Assembly (NCBI GenBank): GCA_002480735.1
Contig: DLCS01000157.1
Coordinates: forward strand, 1 to 31,421
Length of the DNA stretch: 31,421 nt
Direction of reading: 5' to 3'
Origin: Bacillaceae bacterium UBA7792
GTDB lineage: Bacteria > Bacillota > Bacilli > Bacillales > Cytobacillaceae
Each line of letters opens with the position of its first letter. Positions within the stretch are counted from its first letter, which is position 1. This document shows positions 16,447 to 24,243 of this stretch, one piece after another. A program made the position numbers and the translations under genes. The notes below the pieces were generated by a model, which was given only the letters and a program-made list of their open reading frames with translations, was not told the DNA's origin and did no database searches.

Positions 16447-17110
16447 CTTTATACCCAACTCCCCTGATACTTTGGAGCAAATCCTGTTTTCCAAATAGGT
16501 CTAGTTTTTTGCGAAGTAATTTAATGGTCGCATCAATCGTTTTCGTTGATACGTCTGCATCATAGCCCCAAATACGGTCCAAAATAACCTCTCGAGGGAG
16601 TACCTGTCCTTTATTTTGAACTAATAAATCAAGCAACTGAAATTCACGAGGGCTTAACTGAATTTCCATTTCTCCATGACGAATTGCTTGGCTTGTACGA
16701 TTAATGACCAAACCGTGAATCGAAACCTGTTCCTCTAAAATAGGGGCATAGTTACGGCGAGTAAGAGCACGGAGACGGGCAAGAAGTTCCTCGATTTCAA
16801 AGGGCTTAATGAGGTAATCATCTGCTCCAGCATCTAATCCGTTAATGCGATCCTCCACAGCGTCCTTGGCGGTTAGCATTAAGATCGCTCCAGAATAGCT
16901 CTCACTTCGAAGCTTTCTACAAACGGAGATTCCATCCCCATTTGGCATCATCCAATCTAATATTAAGACATCATAATGGGAGGCTTTGGCATACTCGTAG
17001 GCATCCTCACCCTCCATGACCCAATCAACCTTATAGCTACCTTTCTTTTTCAGCATAAAACCAATCAATTCACCAAGCTGCAGGTCATCTTCCGCTAGTA
17101 GAATATTCAT
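16436..17110 (-). CDS. OmpR-family response regulator
   Basis: Two-component regulator of 224 residues. The receiver domain has acidic residues Glu7/Asp8/Asp9, phosphoacceptor Asp52 (LILDWMMPNG), Thr in MLTAKDA and Lys102 (LIKPFE). The winged-helix DNA-binding domain spans about 125-222 (LSPREFQLLDLLVQNKG and a C-terminal SIRGVGYKVGN). The ATG at 17110 has AAGAGG eight bases upstream; a GTG three codons earlier has none. It overlaps the kinase gene. Size and layout match CiaR-type regulators. A plausible target is the upstream membrane protein/PspA operon, whose promoter has direct repeats with an 11-base period. Confidence 0.92.
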   Translation of the reverse strand: MNILLAEDDLQLGELIGFMLKKKGSYKVDWVMEGEDAYEYAKASHYDVLILDWMMPNGDGISVCRKLRSESYSGAILMLTAKDAVEDRINGLDAGADDYLIKPFEIEELLARLRALTRRNYAPILEEQVSIHGLVINRTSQAIRHGEMEIQLSPREFQLLDLLVQNKGQVLPREVILDRIWGYDADVSTKTIDATIKLLRKKLDLFGKQDLLQSIRGVGYKVGN

Positions 17111-17189
17111 GCTAAGCACCTCTTTTTACATGATTTCTTATCTTAATATTACTTCTTTACACACCCTTAGGAAAGATGAGATAAATCAA

Positions 17190-17217
17190 TACCACCGTAA
17201 ACGTAGTTACGGTGGTA
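17190..17217. terminator. Hairpin after the PspA-family gene
   Basis: Perfect 11-bp stem TACCACCGTAA/TTACGGTGGTA (17190-17200 with 17207-17217), 6-base loop, between the pspA-type gene and the response regulator. The minus-strand tail is TTGATTTATC, only moderately T-rich, so read-through into the two-component genes is possible. Confidence 0.6.
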
Positions 17218-17246
17218 GGATGAAAAGGGGGGAATATGTTAAGACC

Positions 17247-17909
17247 CTATACTAGTAGCTCTTTTTCATTTTTTAGTTTGTCCAGTTCTTTGGTTAATTC
17301 TTCGTCGTTTACAGTGGTAGACTCATCATCCACTAGCGGATTGGAAAAGCAATTCCCAGCTTGAACCTCAGCCTCCATTAATAAAATACGGTCTTCAGCA
17401 CGGGCGACCCCTCTTAAAATGTTGTCTGTTTGGAAGGAGCCTGCAGCCTTCTGCATTTGCTTAATCGACTGAGCAACATTTGCACGTGATGCTAAGAGGA
17501 CTTTCTTATGCTGTAATTCATGATAGGTTTGTTGAAGCTCATCTAATTTTTCTGTTAAAGTCTCAGTTTGATTCTTGATCGTTTCATATTGCTGCTCATA
17601 AAGGGCAAGCTGTTTCTCGTGGGTAAGCTTTTCCTGGACGGCTAATTTAGCAATCGTTTCTTCCCCTTGATCAATAGCTAGTTTCGCTTGACGGGTTCTT
17701 TTTTCTACTAATGCTTTTGTGTGAAGAATAAGAGATGCTTGCTTATTTTCTGCAAAAAGCTGACGTGATAAAGCCCTTTGCGCCTTTACGATTTCTTGCT
17801 CCATTTCTCTAGAGTATTCGTTCAGCATGGCAATTGGATCCTCAAGGTTATCGAGCCATCCGTTGATATCCGCCTTAGCGATCCTTTTCATTCTTTTAAA
17901 TATCCCCAT
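17247..17909 (-). CDS. PspA/IM30 family phage-shock-like protein (LiaH-like)
   Basis: Coiled-coil envelope-stress protein of 220 residues, similar in length to PspA, IM30 and LiaH. The family N-terminus is clear (MGIFKRMKRIAKADINGWLD, then the NLEDPIAMLNEY element). Long helical hairpins (about 25-190) rich in Lys, Glu and Gln follow. There is no signal peptide or membrane segment; it should form oligomers on the inner face of the membrane under stress. The gene starts 1 base after the upstream membrane protein stop, whose final codons contain the AAGGAGAGG ribosome binding site, so the two are tightly coupled. The pairing resembles LiaI-LiaH of B. subtilis, where a small membrane protein anchors the PspA homologue. 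Confidence 0.9.
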   Translation of the reverse strand: MGIFKRMKRIAKADINGWLDNLEDPIAMLNEYSREMEQEIVKAQRALSRQLFAENKQASLILHTKALVEKRTRQAKLAIDQGEETIAKLAVQEKLTHEKQLALYEQQYETIKNQTETLTEKLDELQQTYHELQHKKVLLASRANVAQSIKQMQKAAGSFQTDNILRGVARAEDRILLMEAEVQAGNCFSNPLVDDESTTVNDEELTKELDKLKNEKELLV

Positions 17910-17910
17910 A

Positions 17911-18399
17911 TTAATTCCTCTCCTTTTTTGAAACTAAACTTTTTTCCCATTGATCCAACACATTTGCACTTTGGTTTGAAATAGGTCTATGTGAATTCAT
18001 GATAGATGTATCAATAAACTGTTGCATTGCAGTTTCCTTTGCTTTTCTTCTTAGCCATTTCATCGCTACAACGATAACAGCAATACCGAGAATCAGGATA
18101 AGTAGGAACCAAAGCCAAGAAAATCCATGATGCTGGTAGCCCATTACATGATGTGGACCAAAATCGCTAAGTGGCGAAGAGCCACCAAGTGGTCCAAAGC
18201 CACCGAGTGGCCCGGAGCCACCAAGTGGCCTAAAGCCACCTTGTTGTCCCATTCCCATTCCTCCTGCTCCACCATGTCCATGACGACCAGAAGCAAGAGC
18301 ATGTAGACCTCCGAATAGATAGTGGATTACATGAATAACTAGAATCATGGAAGCAATCATTCCACCCCAGAAGATCCCTTTCTTTACCTTGTAATTCAT
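17911..18399 (-). CDS. Two-helix membrane protein with Gly/His-rich repeat linker
   Basis: Unrecognised 162-residue protein. Helices at about 8-31 and 92-112 flank a glycine- and histidine-rich segment (HGHGGAGGMGMG, then four hexapeptide units of the type GSGPLG and two HH motifs). A basic cytoplasmic tail (about 114-162) follows. The N-terminus is short and basic, so the loop is probably outside and the tail inside. It is transcriptionally first, 1 base before a PspA/LiaH-like gene, which suggests a LiaI-like anchor or sensor role (inference). The His-rich loop could bind metal. The hexapeptide block comes from 18-bp DNA tandem repeats and may vary in length. The ribosome binding site is AAAGGAGG, 8 bases before the ATG. 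Confidence 0.75.
   Translation of the reverse strand: MNYKVKKGIFWGGMIASMILVIHVIHYLFGGLHALASGRHGHGGAGGMGMGQQGGFRPLGGSGPLGGFGPLGGSSPLSDFGPHHVMGYQHHGFSWLWFLLILILGIAVIVVAMKWLRRKAKETAMQQFIDTSIMNSHRPISNQSANVLDQWEKSLVSKKERN
18163..18240. repeat. 18-bp tandem repeats inside the membrane protein gene
   Basis: Three close 18-bp units (18181-18234) begin with GCCACC and contain AGTGG. A degenerate fourth unit precedes them (18163-18180) and a 6-base partial unit follows. They encode the hexapeptide repeats of the Gly/Pro/Leu linker. Confidence 0.85.
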
Positions 18400-18439
18400 T
18401 TTTTCTTACCTCCTTTCGCTCTTGATGTCTATAGATTAG

Positions 18440-18465
18440 TAGAGTTTGGTGAAAACTTAGTGAAA
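18440..18465 (-). promoter_or_regulatory. Candidate response-regulator site and promoter of the PspA operon
   Basis: TTGGTGAAA (18446-18454) and TTAGTGAAA (18457-18465) form a direct repeat with an 11-base period; on the minus strand it reads TTTCAC-N5-TTTCAC. This is the spacing bound by OmpR-family dimers. A weak -10-like TAATCT lies about 9 bases downstream on the minus strand, the layout of an activator-dependent promoter. The adjacent OmpR-type regulator is the simplest candidate; PhoP is an alternative. Confidence 0.5.
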
Positions 18466-18480
18466 GGATCTTGGAAAGCA

Positions 18481-18520
18481 AAAAAAAGGCCGCCTTACTA
18501 GAAAAGTAAAGCGACCTTTT
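18481..18520 (-). terminator. Terminator after ahpF
   Basis: On the minus strand a stem of about 11 pairs with G-U wobbles (18488-18498 with 18506-18516) is followed by seven T (complement of 18481-18487). It separates ahpCF from the PspA operon. Confidence 0.8.
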
Positions 18521-18553
18521 ATCGTAACAACTAAAAGTTTGCAAGAGCTTCTA

Positions 18554-20083
18554 TTAATTTCGGATTAGATAATCAAATGCACCTAAAGCTGCGGTTGCAC
18601 CTGATCCCATAGAAATGATGATCTGCTTGTATGCACTGTCTGTACAGTCACCGGCTGCAAATACACCAGGGATACTTGTTGCTCCATGCTTATCAACAAC
18701 AATCTCACCCATGCGATTGCGCTGAATCGTGTCCCCCAACCAGTCTGTATTTGGAACAAGACCAATTTGAACGAACACACCTTGTAAATCAACATGATGC
18801 TCTTCACCTGTGGCGCGGTCAACATAGGTAAGACCGTTAACTTTATCTGTACCAGTAATTTCCTTTGTTTGAGCATTTTTGATGACCGTTACATTAGGAA
18901 GACTGTTGAGACGGTCTTGGAGGACCGAGTCAGCCTTTAGCTCTGGAGCAAATTCGATCACTGTTACATGTTTCACAATCCCAGCCAAATCAATTGCTGC
19001 TTCAATACCAGAGTTACCGCCACCAATGACAGCAACGTGTTTTCCTTCAAATAATGGACCATCACAGTGAGGGCAGTAGGCGACACCTTTATTCTTAAAC
19101 TCTACTTCACCTGGAACGCCAATATTACGCCAGCGAGCACCTGTTGAAAGGATAACGGTTTTGCTTTTTAGTACAGCACCGCTTTCCAACTCAATTTCAA
19201 TGAACTCTTTCTTTTCTAAATGCTTAGCACGCTGTAGATTCATGATATCAACATCATAATCTTTGACATGTTCTTCAAGACTTGCTGCAAGCTTAGGGCC
19301 CTCAGTATGCTTCACACTAATAAAGTTCTCAATGCCGAGCGTGTCCATGATCTGGCCGCCAAAGCGTTCAGCGACAATACCTGTACGAATGCCTTTACGA
19401 GCTGCGTAGACCGCTGCACTAGCGCCAGCAGGGCCGCCGCCAACAACGAGAACATCAAAGGGTTCTTTTTCAGAAAGCTTAGAAACGTCTTGAGTACTGC
19501 CCATCTTAGCAAGGATTTCTTCCAGTGTCATACGACCGCTGCCGAATGTTTCCCCATTTAAGAAAACAGTTGGAACTGCCATAATTCCCTTGCTTTCAAC
19601 TTCCTCTTTGAAGGCAGCACCATCGATCATCGTATGGGTGACTCCAGGGTTGAGAACACTCATAATATTAAGTGCCTGAACAACATCAGGACAGTTATGA
19701 CAGCTAAGGCTGACGTAAGTTTCAAAGTGATATTCACCTTTTAGGCTTTTCACTTGATCGATCACACTTTGGTCAACCTTTGGAGCACGACCGCTTACTT
19801 GTAGCAATGCTAATACAAGGGAAGTGAATTCGTGTCCAAGTGGTATACCGGAAAATACAATCCCTGTATCCTCTCCGATACGATTGATGCTAAAGCTTGG
19901 TGTTCTTTCCAAGGTTGTTCTTTCTACTTTAATCTTAGCTGACATGCTTGCTAGCTCATCAACAAGAGCAAGCATGTCATTTGATAAATCATCCGTACTT
20001 ACACTGACCTTAATCAGGATATCATTCTCCATCAATTGGAGATATTGATCAAGCTGTGCTTTAATGTCTGCTTCTAATCTCAT
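18554..20083 (-). CDS. ahpF: Alkyl hydroperoxide reductase subunit F
   Basis: Flavoprotein disulfide reductase that passes electrons from NADH to AhpC, 509 residues, the usual AhpF length. The N-terminal tandem thioredoxin-like domain (1-195) carries CHNC (Cys128, Cys131). The FAD site GGGPAG is at 215-220, the NAD(P)H site GGGNSG at 354-359, and the thioredoxin-reductase-type redox pair CPHC at Cys337/Cys340. A C-terminal FAD segment VFAAGDCTD is also present. All redox cysteines are intact. It lies 12 bases downstream of ahpC, with AAGGAGT upstream of the ATG, and ends at a terminator. It acts in the cytoplasm against organic peroxides and hydrogen peroxide. Confidence 0.97.
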   Translation of the reverse strand: MRLEADIKAQLDQYLQLMENDILIKVSVSTDDLSNDMLALVDELASMSAKIKVERTTLERTPSFSINRIGEDTGIVFSGIPLGHEFTSLVLALLQVSGRAPKVDQSVIDQVKSLKGEYHFETYVSLSCHNCPDVVQALNIMSVLNPGVTHTMIDGAAFKEEVESKGIMAVPTVFLNGETFGSGRMTLEEILAKMGSTQDVSKLSEKEPFDVLVVGGGPAGASAAVYAARKGIRTGIVAERFGGQIMDTLGIENFISVKHTEGPKLAASLEEHVKDYDVDIMNLQRAKHLEKKEFIEIELESGAVLKSKTVILSTGARWRNIGVPGEVEFKNKGVAYCPHCDGPLFEGKHVAVIGGGNSGIEAAIDLAGIVKHVTVIEFAPELKADSVLQDRLNSLPNVTVIKNAQTKEITGTDKVNGLTYVDRATGEEHHVDLQGVFVQIGLVPNTDWLGDTIQRNRMGEIVVDKHGATSIPGVFAAGDCTDSAYKQIIISMGSGATAALGAFDYLIRN

Positions 20084-20095
20084 TTCAAGGACTCC

Positions 20096-20659
20096 TTAAA
20101 TTTTCCCTACAAGATCAAGACTTGGTTTAAGTGTTTCAGAACCCTCTTTCCATTTTGCTGGGCACACTTCACCAGGATTGTTACGAACATATTGTGCAGC
20201 TTTAATTTTGTTAATAAGTGTACTTGCATCACGGCCAATGCCATCAGCATTAATTTCGATAGCTTGGATGATACCATCAGGGTCAATAATGAAAGTACCG
20301 CGGTCAGCTTGTCCTAATTCTTCAATAAATACATCAAATTGGCGAGAAAGTACATGTGCAGGGTCACCAATCATTGTGTAAGTAATTTTTCCAATTGCCT
20401 CTGATGTATCGTGCCATGCTTTATGTGTAAAATGAGAATCTCTTGAAACAGAGAACACTTCAACTCCTAGTTCTTGAAGAGCAGGATATTGATCTTGAAG
20501 ATCTTCTAGCTCAGTTGGACAAACGAATGTAAAGTCTGCAGGGTAGAAGCAAACGACACTCCAATGGCCTTTTAAATCTTGTTCGGTAACCTCGATGAAT
20601 TCACCGTTTTTGTAAGCTTGTGCTGTAAATGGTTGTACTTCTTTTCCAATAAGTGACAT
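20096..20659 (-). CDS. ahpC: Alkyl hydroperoxide reductase subunit C (typical 2-Cys peroxiredoxin)
   Basis: Peroxiredoxin of 187 residues that reduces hydrogen peroxide and organic hydroperoxides. The peroxidatic cysteine is Cys47 in FTFVCPTE and the resolving cysteine is Cys166 in GEVCPAKW. The supporting active-site arginine lies in the family segment SRQFDVF. It is the first gene of ahpCF, with a GGAGGAAT ribosome binding site before the ATG. A consensus sigma-A promoter lies about 105-140 bases upstream and a PerR-like box stands between promoter and gene, so expression is probably induced by peroxide through PerR. Confidence 0.97.
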   Translation of the reverse strand: MSLIGKEVQPFTAQAYKNGEFIEVTEQDLKGHWSVVCFYPADFTFVCPTELEDLQDQYPALQELGVEVFSVSRDSHFTHKAWHDTSEAIGKITYTMIGDPAHVLSRQFDVFIEELGQADRGTFIIDPDGIIQAIEINADGIGRDASTLINKIKAAQYVRNNPGEVCPAKWKEGSETLKPSLDLVGKI

Positions 20660-20726
20660 AGATAAATTCCTCCATTATAAAATTTATTAAATTATAGATT
20701 GTTGAGTACTAGTATGCCCAACTTTC

Positions 20727-20741
20727 CTATAATTATTATCT
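20727..20741 (-). promoter_or_regulatory. PerR-like box upstream of ahpC
   Basis: The 15-mer centred on TATAAT-T-ATTAT matches the Bacillus PerR consensus TTATAATNATTATAA at 11 of 14 defined bases; mismatches are only at the ends. It lies 24-38 bases downstream of the predicted start site of ahpC, a road-block position. Confidence 0.6.
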
Positions 20742-20771
20742 ATTTATATTTATTATTATTTACACAATACA

Positions 20772-20799
20772 ATTATATAGAAATAATAGTTTTTGTCAA
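20772..20799 (-). promoter_or_regulatory. ahpC sigma-A promoter
   Basis: On the minus strand a perfect -35 TTGACA (20799-20794), 16-base spacer, and perfect -10 TATAAT (20777-20772). The start site should be near 20765, giving a leader of about 105 bases. Confidence 0.8.
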
Positions 20800-20882
20800 A
20801 TGAAAACTTATTGATTTCATTCGCGCCTAGCCAATAATTGGTTATGATAGAAATAGTCATAAATACAGAAAAGGAAAAATTA

Positions 20883-20911
20883 TTTACAGAAACTTTTTCA
20901 CTTTGGATAGT
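20883..20911 (+). promoter_or_regulatory. Candidate promoter of the fix leader transcript
   Basis: TTTACA (20883-20888), 17-base spacer, GATAGT (20906-20911), 5/6 and 4/6 to consensus. The start would be near 20918, about 30 bases before the terminator at 20949. Confidence 0.35.
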
Positions 20912-20948
20912 ATATAACAATAGGTAATGAATATGTGTGTGAATCAAG

Positions 20949-20982
20949 AGGGCTAACTGCGGGAACTTTTAGTCCTTTTTTT
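20949..20982 (+). terminator. Orphan terminator / possible attenuator upstream of fixA
   Basis: Stem AGGGCTAA/TTAGTCCT (20949-20956 with 20969-20976, one G-U), 12-base loop, then a seven-T run ending at 20982. No plus-strand gene lies upstream, so it should end only a short leader RNA. A possible leader peptide of 7 or 9 codons (ATG at 20933 or 20927) has its TAA stop inside the left arm. Confidence 0.55.
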
Positions 20983-21082
20983 AGTGTTATTTTTCCGATA
21001 ATTATTAGAATATTCGCATTTAAATGCTCGTCTCTTAATATAGTAAAAGTAAACAGGCTACATTTTTTACGGAGGAAGGTCT

Positions 21083-21103
21083 ATGAAAAAGGGGGTTATG
21101 TGA
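21083..21103 (+). CDS. Six-codon mini-ORF (MKKGVM) overlapping the fixA start
   Basis: A very strong ribosome binding site GGAGGAAGG (21071-21079) serves an ATG at 21083 whose six-codon frame ends in TGA overlapping the fixA ATG (TGATG). The site is too far (24 bases or more) to serve fixA itself, so translational coupling through this mini-ORF is likely. It probably has no function as a peptide. Confidence 0.4.
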   Translation: MKKGVM

Positions 21104-21930
21104 TGCTACATATTGTTGCTTGCATTAAGCAAGTGCCCGACACGAAGATTATCAAAATGAATCCGAAGACAAATACGATGGATCGGCGGACCGCACCAGC
21201 GATCCTGAATCCTTATGATGCCCATGCAGTGGAGGAGGCCGTTCGATTAAAAGAAAGATATGGGGGCAAAGTCTCCGTTCTCACGATGGGTCCACCTCCT
21301 GCGGTGAAAGCGATTAAGAAGTGCATCGAAATTGGAGCGGATGAAGGCTATTTAATTACGGATCGGCGGTTTGCTGGAGCAGATACGCTTGCAACCAGCT
21401 ATGCCTTAACAAAAGCGCTAGACAAAATCTCAAAGGAAAGCCCTGTTGATTTGATCATCTGTGGAAAAATGTCGATAGATGGTGACACGGGACAAGTTGG
21501 TCCTGGAATCGCAAGGCGACTTGATATCCCTCCGCTTACCTCGGTTAATAAGGTTGTTGAGATAAACAAGGATGAAGGGTATATGAAAGTTCACCGCAAG
21601 CTGGAGGATGGCTATGAAGTCGTTCAATCGACCTTGCCATGCCTTCTTTCAGTTGAAAAAACGATTAATGAGGTACCCTATTCTCCATTCCCCAATATGT
21701 TAAAAGCAGCAAGATATCAGCCCCATATCTGGTCTGTCGATGATTTAGAGGATGTTGATATTAAACAGCTGGGTTTGAAGGGCTCGCCAACCATCGTCTC
21801 GAAGGTCTGGTCTCCACCGAAGCCAGAAGGAGGCACTCTTTTGGAGGGAAATCCAAAGGAGCAGGTGGAACAATTGCTTTCTATTATTCTTGAAAAGAAA
21901 GAGCTGTTTACAGTGAAGGGGGAGGCATAA
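21103..21930 (+). CDS. fixA: FixA / EtfB-type electron transfer flavoprotein beta subunit
   Basis: Beta subunit of an electron transfer flavoprotein of the FixABCX type, 275 residues. The N-terminus MLHIVACIKQVPDT is typical, followed by NPYDAHAVEEAVRLKE, VSVLTMGPP and the GADEGYLITDRRFAGADT segment. The nucleotide-binding stretch ICGKMSIDGDTGQVGPGIA follows. In Fix complexes this subunit holds the bifurcating FAD that takes electrons from NADH. The ATG at 21103 was chosen because homology begins there; an upstream in-frame extension to 20935 has no family features. The ribosome binding site is GGGGG seven bases upstream, with the mini-ORF overlapping. It overlaps fixB by 1 base. Confidence 0.92.
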   Translation: MLHIVACIKQVPDTKIIKMNPKTNTMDRRTAPAILNPYDAHAVEEAVRLKERYGGKVSVLTMGPPPAVKAIKKCIEIGADEGYLITDRRFAGADTLATSYALTKALDKISKESPVDLIICGKMSIDGDTGQVGPGIARRLDIPPLTSVNKVVEINKDEGYMKVHRKLEDGYEVVQSTLPCLLSVEKTINEVPYSPFPNMLKAARYQPHIWSVDDLEDVDIKQLGLKGSPTIVSKVWSPPKPEGGTLLEGNPKEQVEQLLSIILEKKELFTVKGEA

Positions 21931-22964
21931 TGGATTTCCACGATTACCAAGATGTATGGGTATTCATTGAAGAGAAGGATGGGGCGATTGCTCCTGTTTC
22001 TCTAGAACTCTTGGGAGCGGGAAGGGGGCTTGCGGATAAGCGGGGATGCAATCTTGCTGGCATACTAATTGGGGAAAATATCTCCCACTTAGCCGATACA
22101 ATGTTTGAGTATGGTGCAGATATTGCCTATATCTATGACCAGCCGATTTTTAAAAACTACCGAACAGAATCCTTTATGCAGGCCCTTCTTCATTGTTCAA
22201 ACAAATACAAGCCTGAGATCATCCTCTATGGTGCTACCTCAACAGGAAAGGATTTAGCGAGTGCGGTTGCTACTGATTTACCAACAGGGCTGACCGCAGA
22301 TACGACGGAGCTGGATGTTGAGGAGGAGACAGGGCTCCTGCTTGCGAGCCGGCCAGCCTTTGGCGGAAATATTATGGCAACGATCTTATGTAAAAAGTAC
22401 CGGCCGCAAATGGCCACCGTTCGGGCCAAAGTGATGAAGGCGCTCACACCACAGCCTGGGAGAAAGGGCAAAATAATAGAAGAAAGCATCTCATTAAAAG
22501 AAGAGGACATCCGCACAAAGGTGCTGGAAATTGTGAAAGAAACGACAAAGAAGGTACGCATTGATGAGGCGGATATTATTGTCGCTGGGGGAAAAGGTTT
22601 GGGAAGCGCAGAGGGCTTCCAGCTGATTCACAAGCTTGCTGAAAGCTTGGGAGGTGCGGTCGGAGCCAGTCGTGATGTCGTGGAAGCAGGCTGGATTGAG
22701 CATGCCCATCAGGTTGGACAGACAGGTGTAACGGTTACGCCCAAAATATACTTTGCCATTGGGATATCCGGGGCCATTCAGCATATTGTGGGGATGAAGA
22801 ACTCAGGGCTTATCATCGCCATTAATAAGGACCCGGAAGCACCGATATTTGAGGCTTGTCATTATGGAATTGTCGGAGATGCCTTCGAAATTGTTCCGAT
22901 TCTAATTGAACAGTTTCAACAGGCCATGACAAGGGAGGAGGTTAGTCATGTCGGAGAAGTTTGA
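21930..22964 (+). CDS. fixB: FixB / EtfA-type electron transfer flavoprotein alpha subunit
   Basis: Alpha subunit partner of FixA, 344 residues. The N-terminal domain (about 1-190) has VFIEEKDGAIAPVSLELLG and YGATSTGKDLASAVA. The C-terminal FAD domain (about 205-330) has GGKGLGS, VGASRDVVEAGW, GQTGVTVTPKIYFAIGISGA and INKDPEAPIF. These are the classic EtfA FAD-binding blocks. The start codon overlaps the fixA stop (TAATG) and the 3' end overlaps fixC by 17 bases, so the four genes form one tight operon. In this complex the alpha-subunit FAD carries the electron toward FixC and quinone. Confidence 0.95.
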   Translation: MDFHDYQDVWVFIEEKDGAIAPVSLELLGAGRGLADKRGCNLAGILIGENISHLADTMFEYGADIAYIYDQPIFKNYRTESFMQALLHCSNKYKPEIILYGATSTGKDLASAVATDLPTGLTADTTELDVEEETGLLLASRPAFGGNIMATILCKKYRPQMATVRAKVMKALTPQPGRKGKIIEESISLKEEDIRTKVLEIVKETTKKVRIDEADIIVAGGKGLGSAEGFQLIHKLAESLGGAVGASRDVVEAGWIEHAHQVGQTGVTVTPKIYFAIGISGAIQHIVGMKNSGLIIAINKDPEAPIFEACHYGIVGDAFEIVPILIEQFQQAMTREEVSHVGEV

Positions 22965-24243
22965 TGCCATTGTTGTCGGTGCAGGCCCAGCTGGAATTTC
23001 GTGTGCTTACGATTTAGCAAAGGGTGGGGCTAGTGTTCTCCTTTTGGAACGAGGAGAATACCCAGGCTCCAAAAATGTCATGGGCGGTGTTCTTTACCGA
23101 AAGATGATGGAGGACTTGATCCCGGGGTTTTATAAGGAGGCTCCGCTTGAGCGTCCCATCACGGAGCAAAGATTCATGATGATGGATAAGGAGTCAGCTG
23201 TTACCTTTAGCTATAAAGGAATGGAATGGGCAAAGGAGCCCTATAATAATTTCACAGTCCTGCGCGCAAAGTTTGACCAATGGTTTGCTGATAAAGCCGT
23301 TGAGCAGGGAGCGATTCTCATTAATGAGACGGTCGTACTCGAATGCATTGTGGAGAATGGGAAGGTGATTGGAGTAAGGACGGATCGTCCGAATGGAGAA
23401 GTGTATGCGGATGTAGTCGTTCTTGCTGATGGAGTCAATTCCTTACTGGCACAATCCCTCGGTTTCCATAAAGAATATCGACCAGATGAGGTCGCTTTGG
23501 CTACGATGGAAATTTTGAAGCTAGACAAAAAAATTATCGAGGACCGCTTTAATCTGGAGGATAACCAGGGTTGTACGATTGAACTATTCGGTGACGCAAC
23601 GAAAGGCATTCTTGGGACGGGGTTTTTGTATACGAACAAGGATACGTTAAGCCTTGGGGTCGGAACGCTGTTATCCGGGCTGATTAAGCACAAGATCAAG
23701 CCTTATGAGCTGCTTGAATACGTCAAGAGTCACCCGATGATCCGCCCTTATATTCAAGGGAGTGAGCCTCAGGAATATTTAGCCCACTTGATTCCAGAGG
23801 GCGGCTATAACTCCATGGGGAAGATTGTAGGGGATGGCGTGATCGTGATTGGGGATGCTTCACAGCTAGTGAATGCGATTCACCGGGAGGGCTCCAACCT
23901 CGCTATGACCTCAGGCCGTCTAGCTGCAGAAACAATCCTTTCAGCGAAAGAGGTAGGGGATTTCTCTGAAAGAATACTCGATCAATATCGTACGAAGCTC
24001 TTATCCAGTTTTGTTGGTCAGGATATGAAAAAATATAAGGATTCGACCCATCATTTTGATAAGTTCCCGCAATATTTTACAGACTATATTCCGATGGTGA
24101 ATAAGGCAGCAAGTCAAATGTTCACCGTCGATGGCTCATCGAAATGGGAAAAGCAAAAGAAGATTTGGAGTGATCTAGGCACCACAAAGGAAAAAATGAA
24201 GTTAGCTCGCGATGTGTACCGAGCGTGGAAGGTGATTAAATAA
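22948..24243 (+). CDS. fixC: FixC / ETF:quinone oxidoreductase-type flavoprotein
   Basis: FAD-containing oxidoreductase of the geranylgeranyl reductase/ETF-QO superfamily, 431 residues as usual for FixC. The Rossmann motif GAGPAG is at 11-16, ending in the acidic residue of LLLERGEYPG. A second FAD block (ADVVVLADGVNS, about 153-164) and the third block VIVIGDASQLVNAIHREGSN (about 302-321) are clear. It should hand electrons to the quinone pool at the membrane. The ribosome binding site GGGAGGAGG lies within fixB. It overlaps fixX by 1 base. Confidence 0.95.
   Translation: MSEKFDAIVVGAGPAGISCAYDLAKGGASVLLLERGEYPGSKNVMGGVLYRKMMEDLIPGFYKEAPLERPITEQRFMMMDKESAVTFSYKGMEWAKEPYNNFTVLRAKFDQWFADKAVEQGAILINETVVLECIVENGKVIGVRTDRPNGEVYADVVVLADGVNSLLAQSLGFHKEYRPDEVALATMEILKLDKKIIEDRFNLEDNQGCTIELFGDATKGILGTGFLYTNKDTLSLGVGTLLSGLIKHKIKPYELLEYVKSHPMIRPYIQGSEPQEYLAHLIPEGGYNSMGKIVGDGVIVIGDASQLVNAIHREGSNLAMTSGRLAAETILSAKEVGDFSERILDQYRTKLLSSFVGQDMKKYKDSTHHFDKFPQYFTDYIPMVNKAASQMFTVDGSSKWEKQKKIWSDLGTTKEKMKLARDVYRAWKVIK

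Noticed and set aside
16447..16494. Longer kinase start at TTG 16494
   Set aside because: No ribosome binding site upstream and deep overlap with the regulator gene; the TTG at 16446 has AGGGGAG upstream. Not fully excluded.
15037..17110. The two-component pair as PhoPR itself
   Set aside because: The kinase lacks the PAS-containing longer architecture of Bacillus PhoR and resembles CiaH instead, so the PhoP-like boxes are not evidence for this pair being PhoPR.
18163..18240. CRISPR-like repeats
   Set aside because: Units are adjacent 18-mers without spacers and are in-frame coding repeats.
20935..21102. N-terminal extension of fixA by 56 codons
   Set aside because: It runs through the terminator and the mini-ORF, has no ribosome binding site, and family similarity begins at the ATG at 21103.
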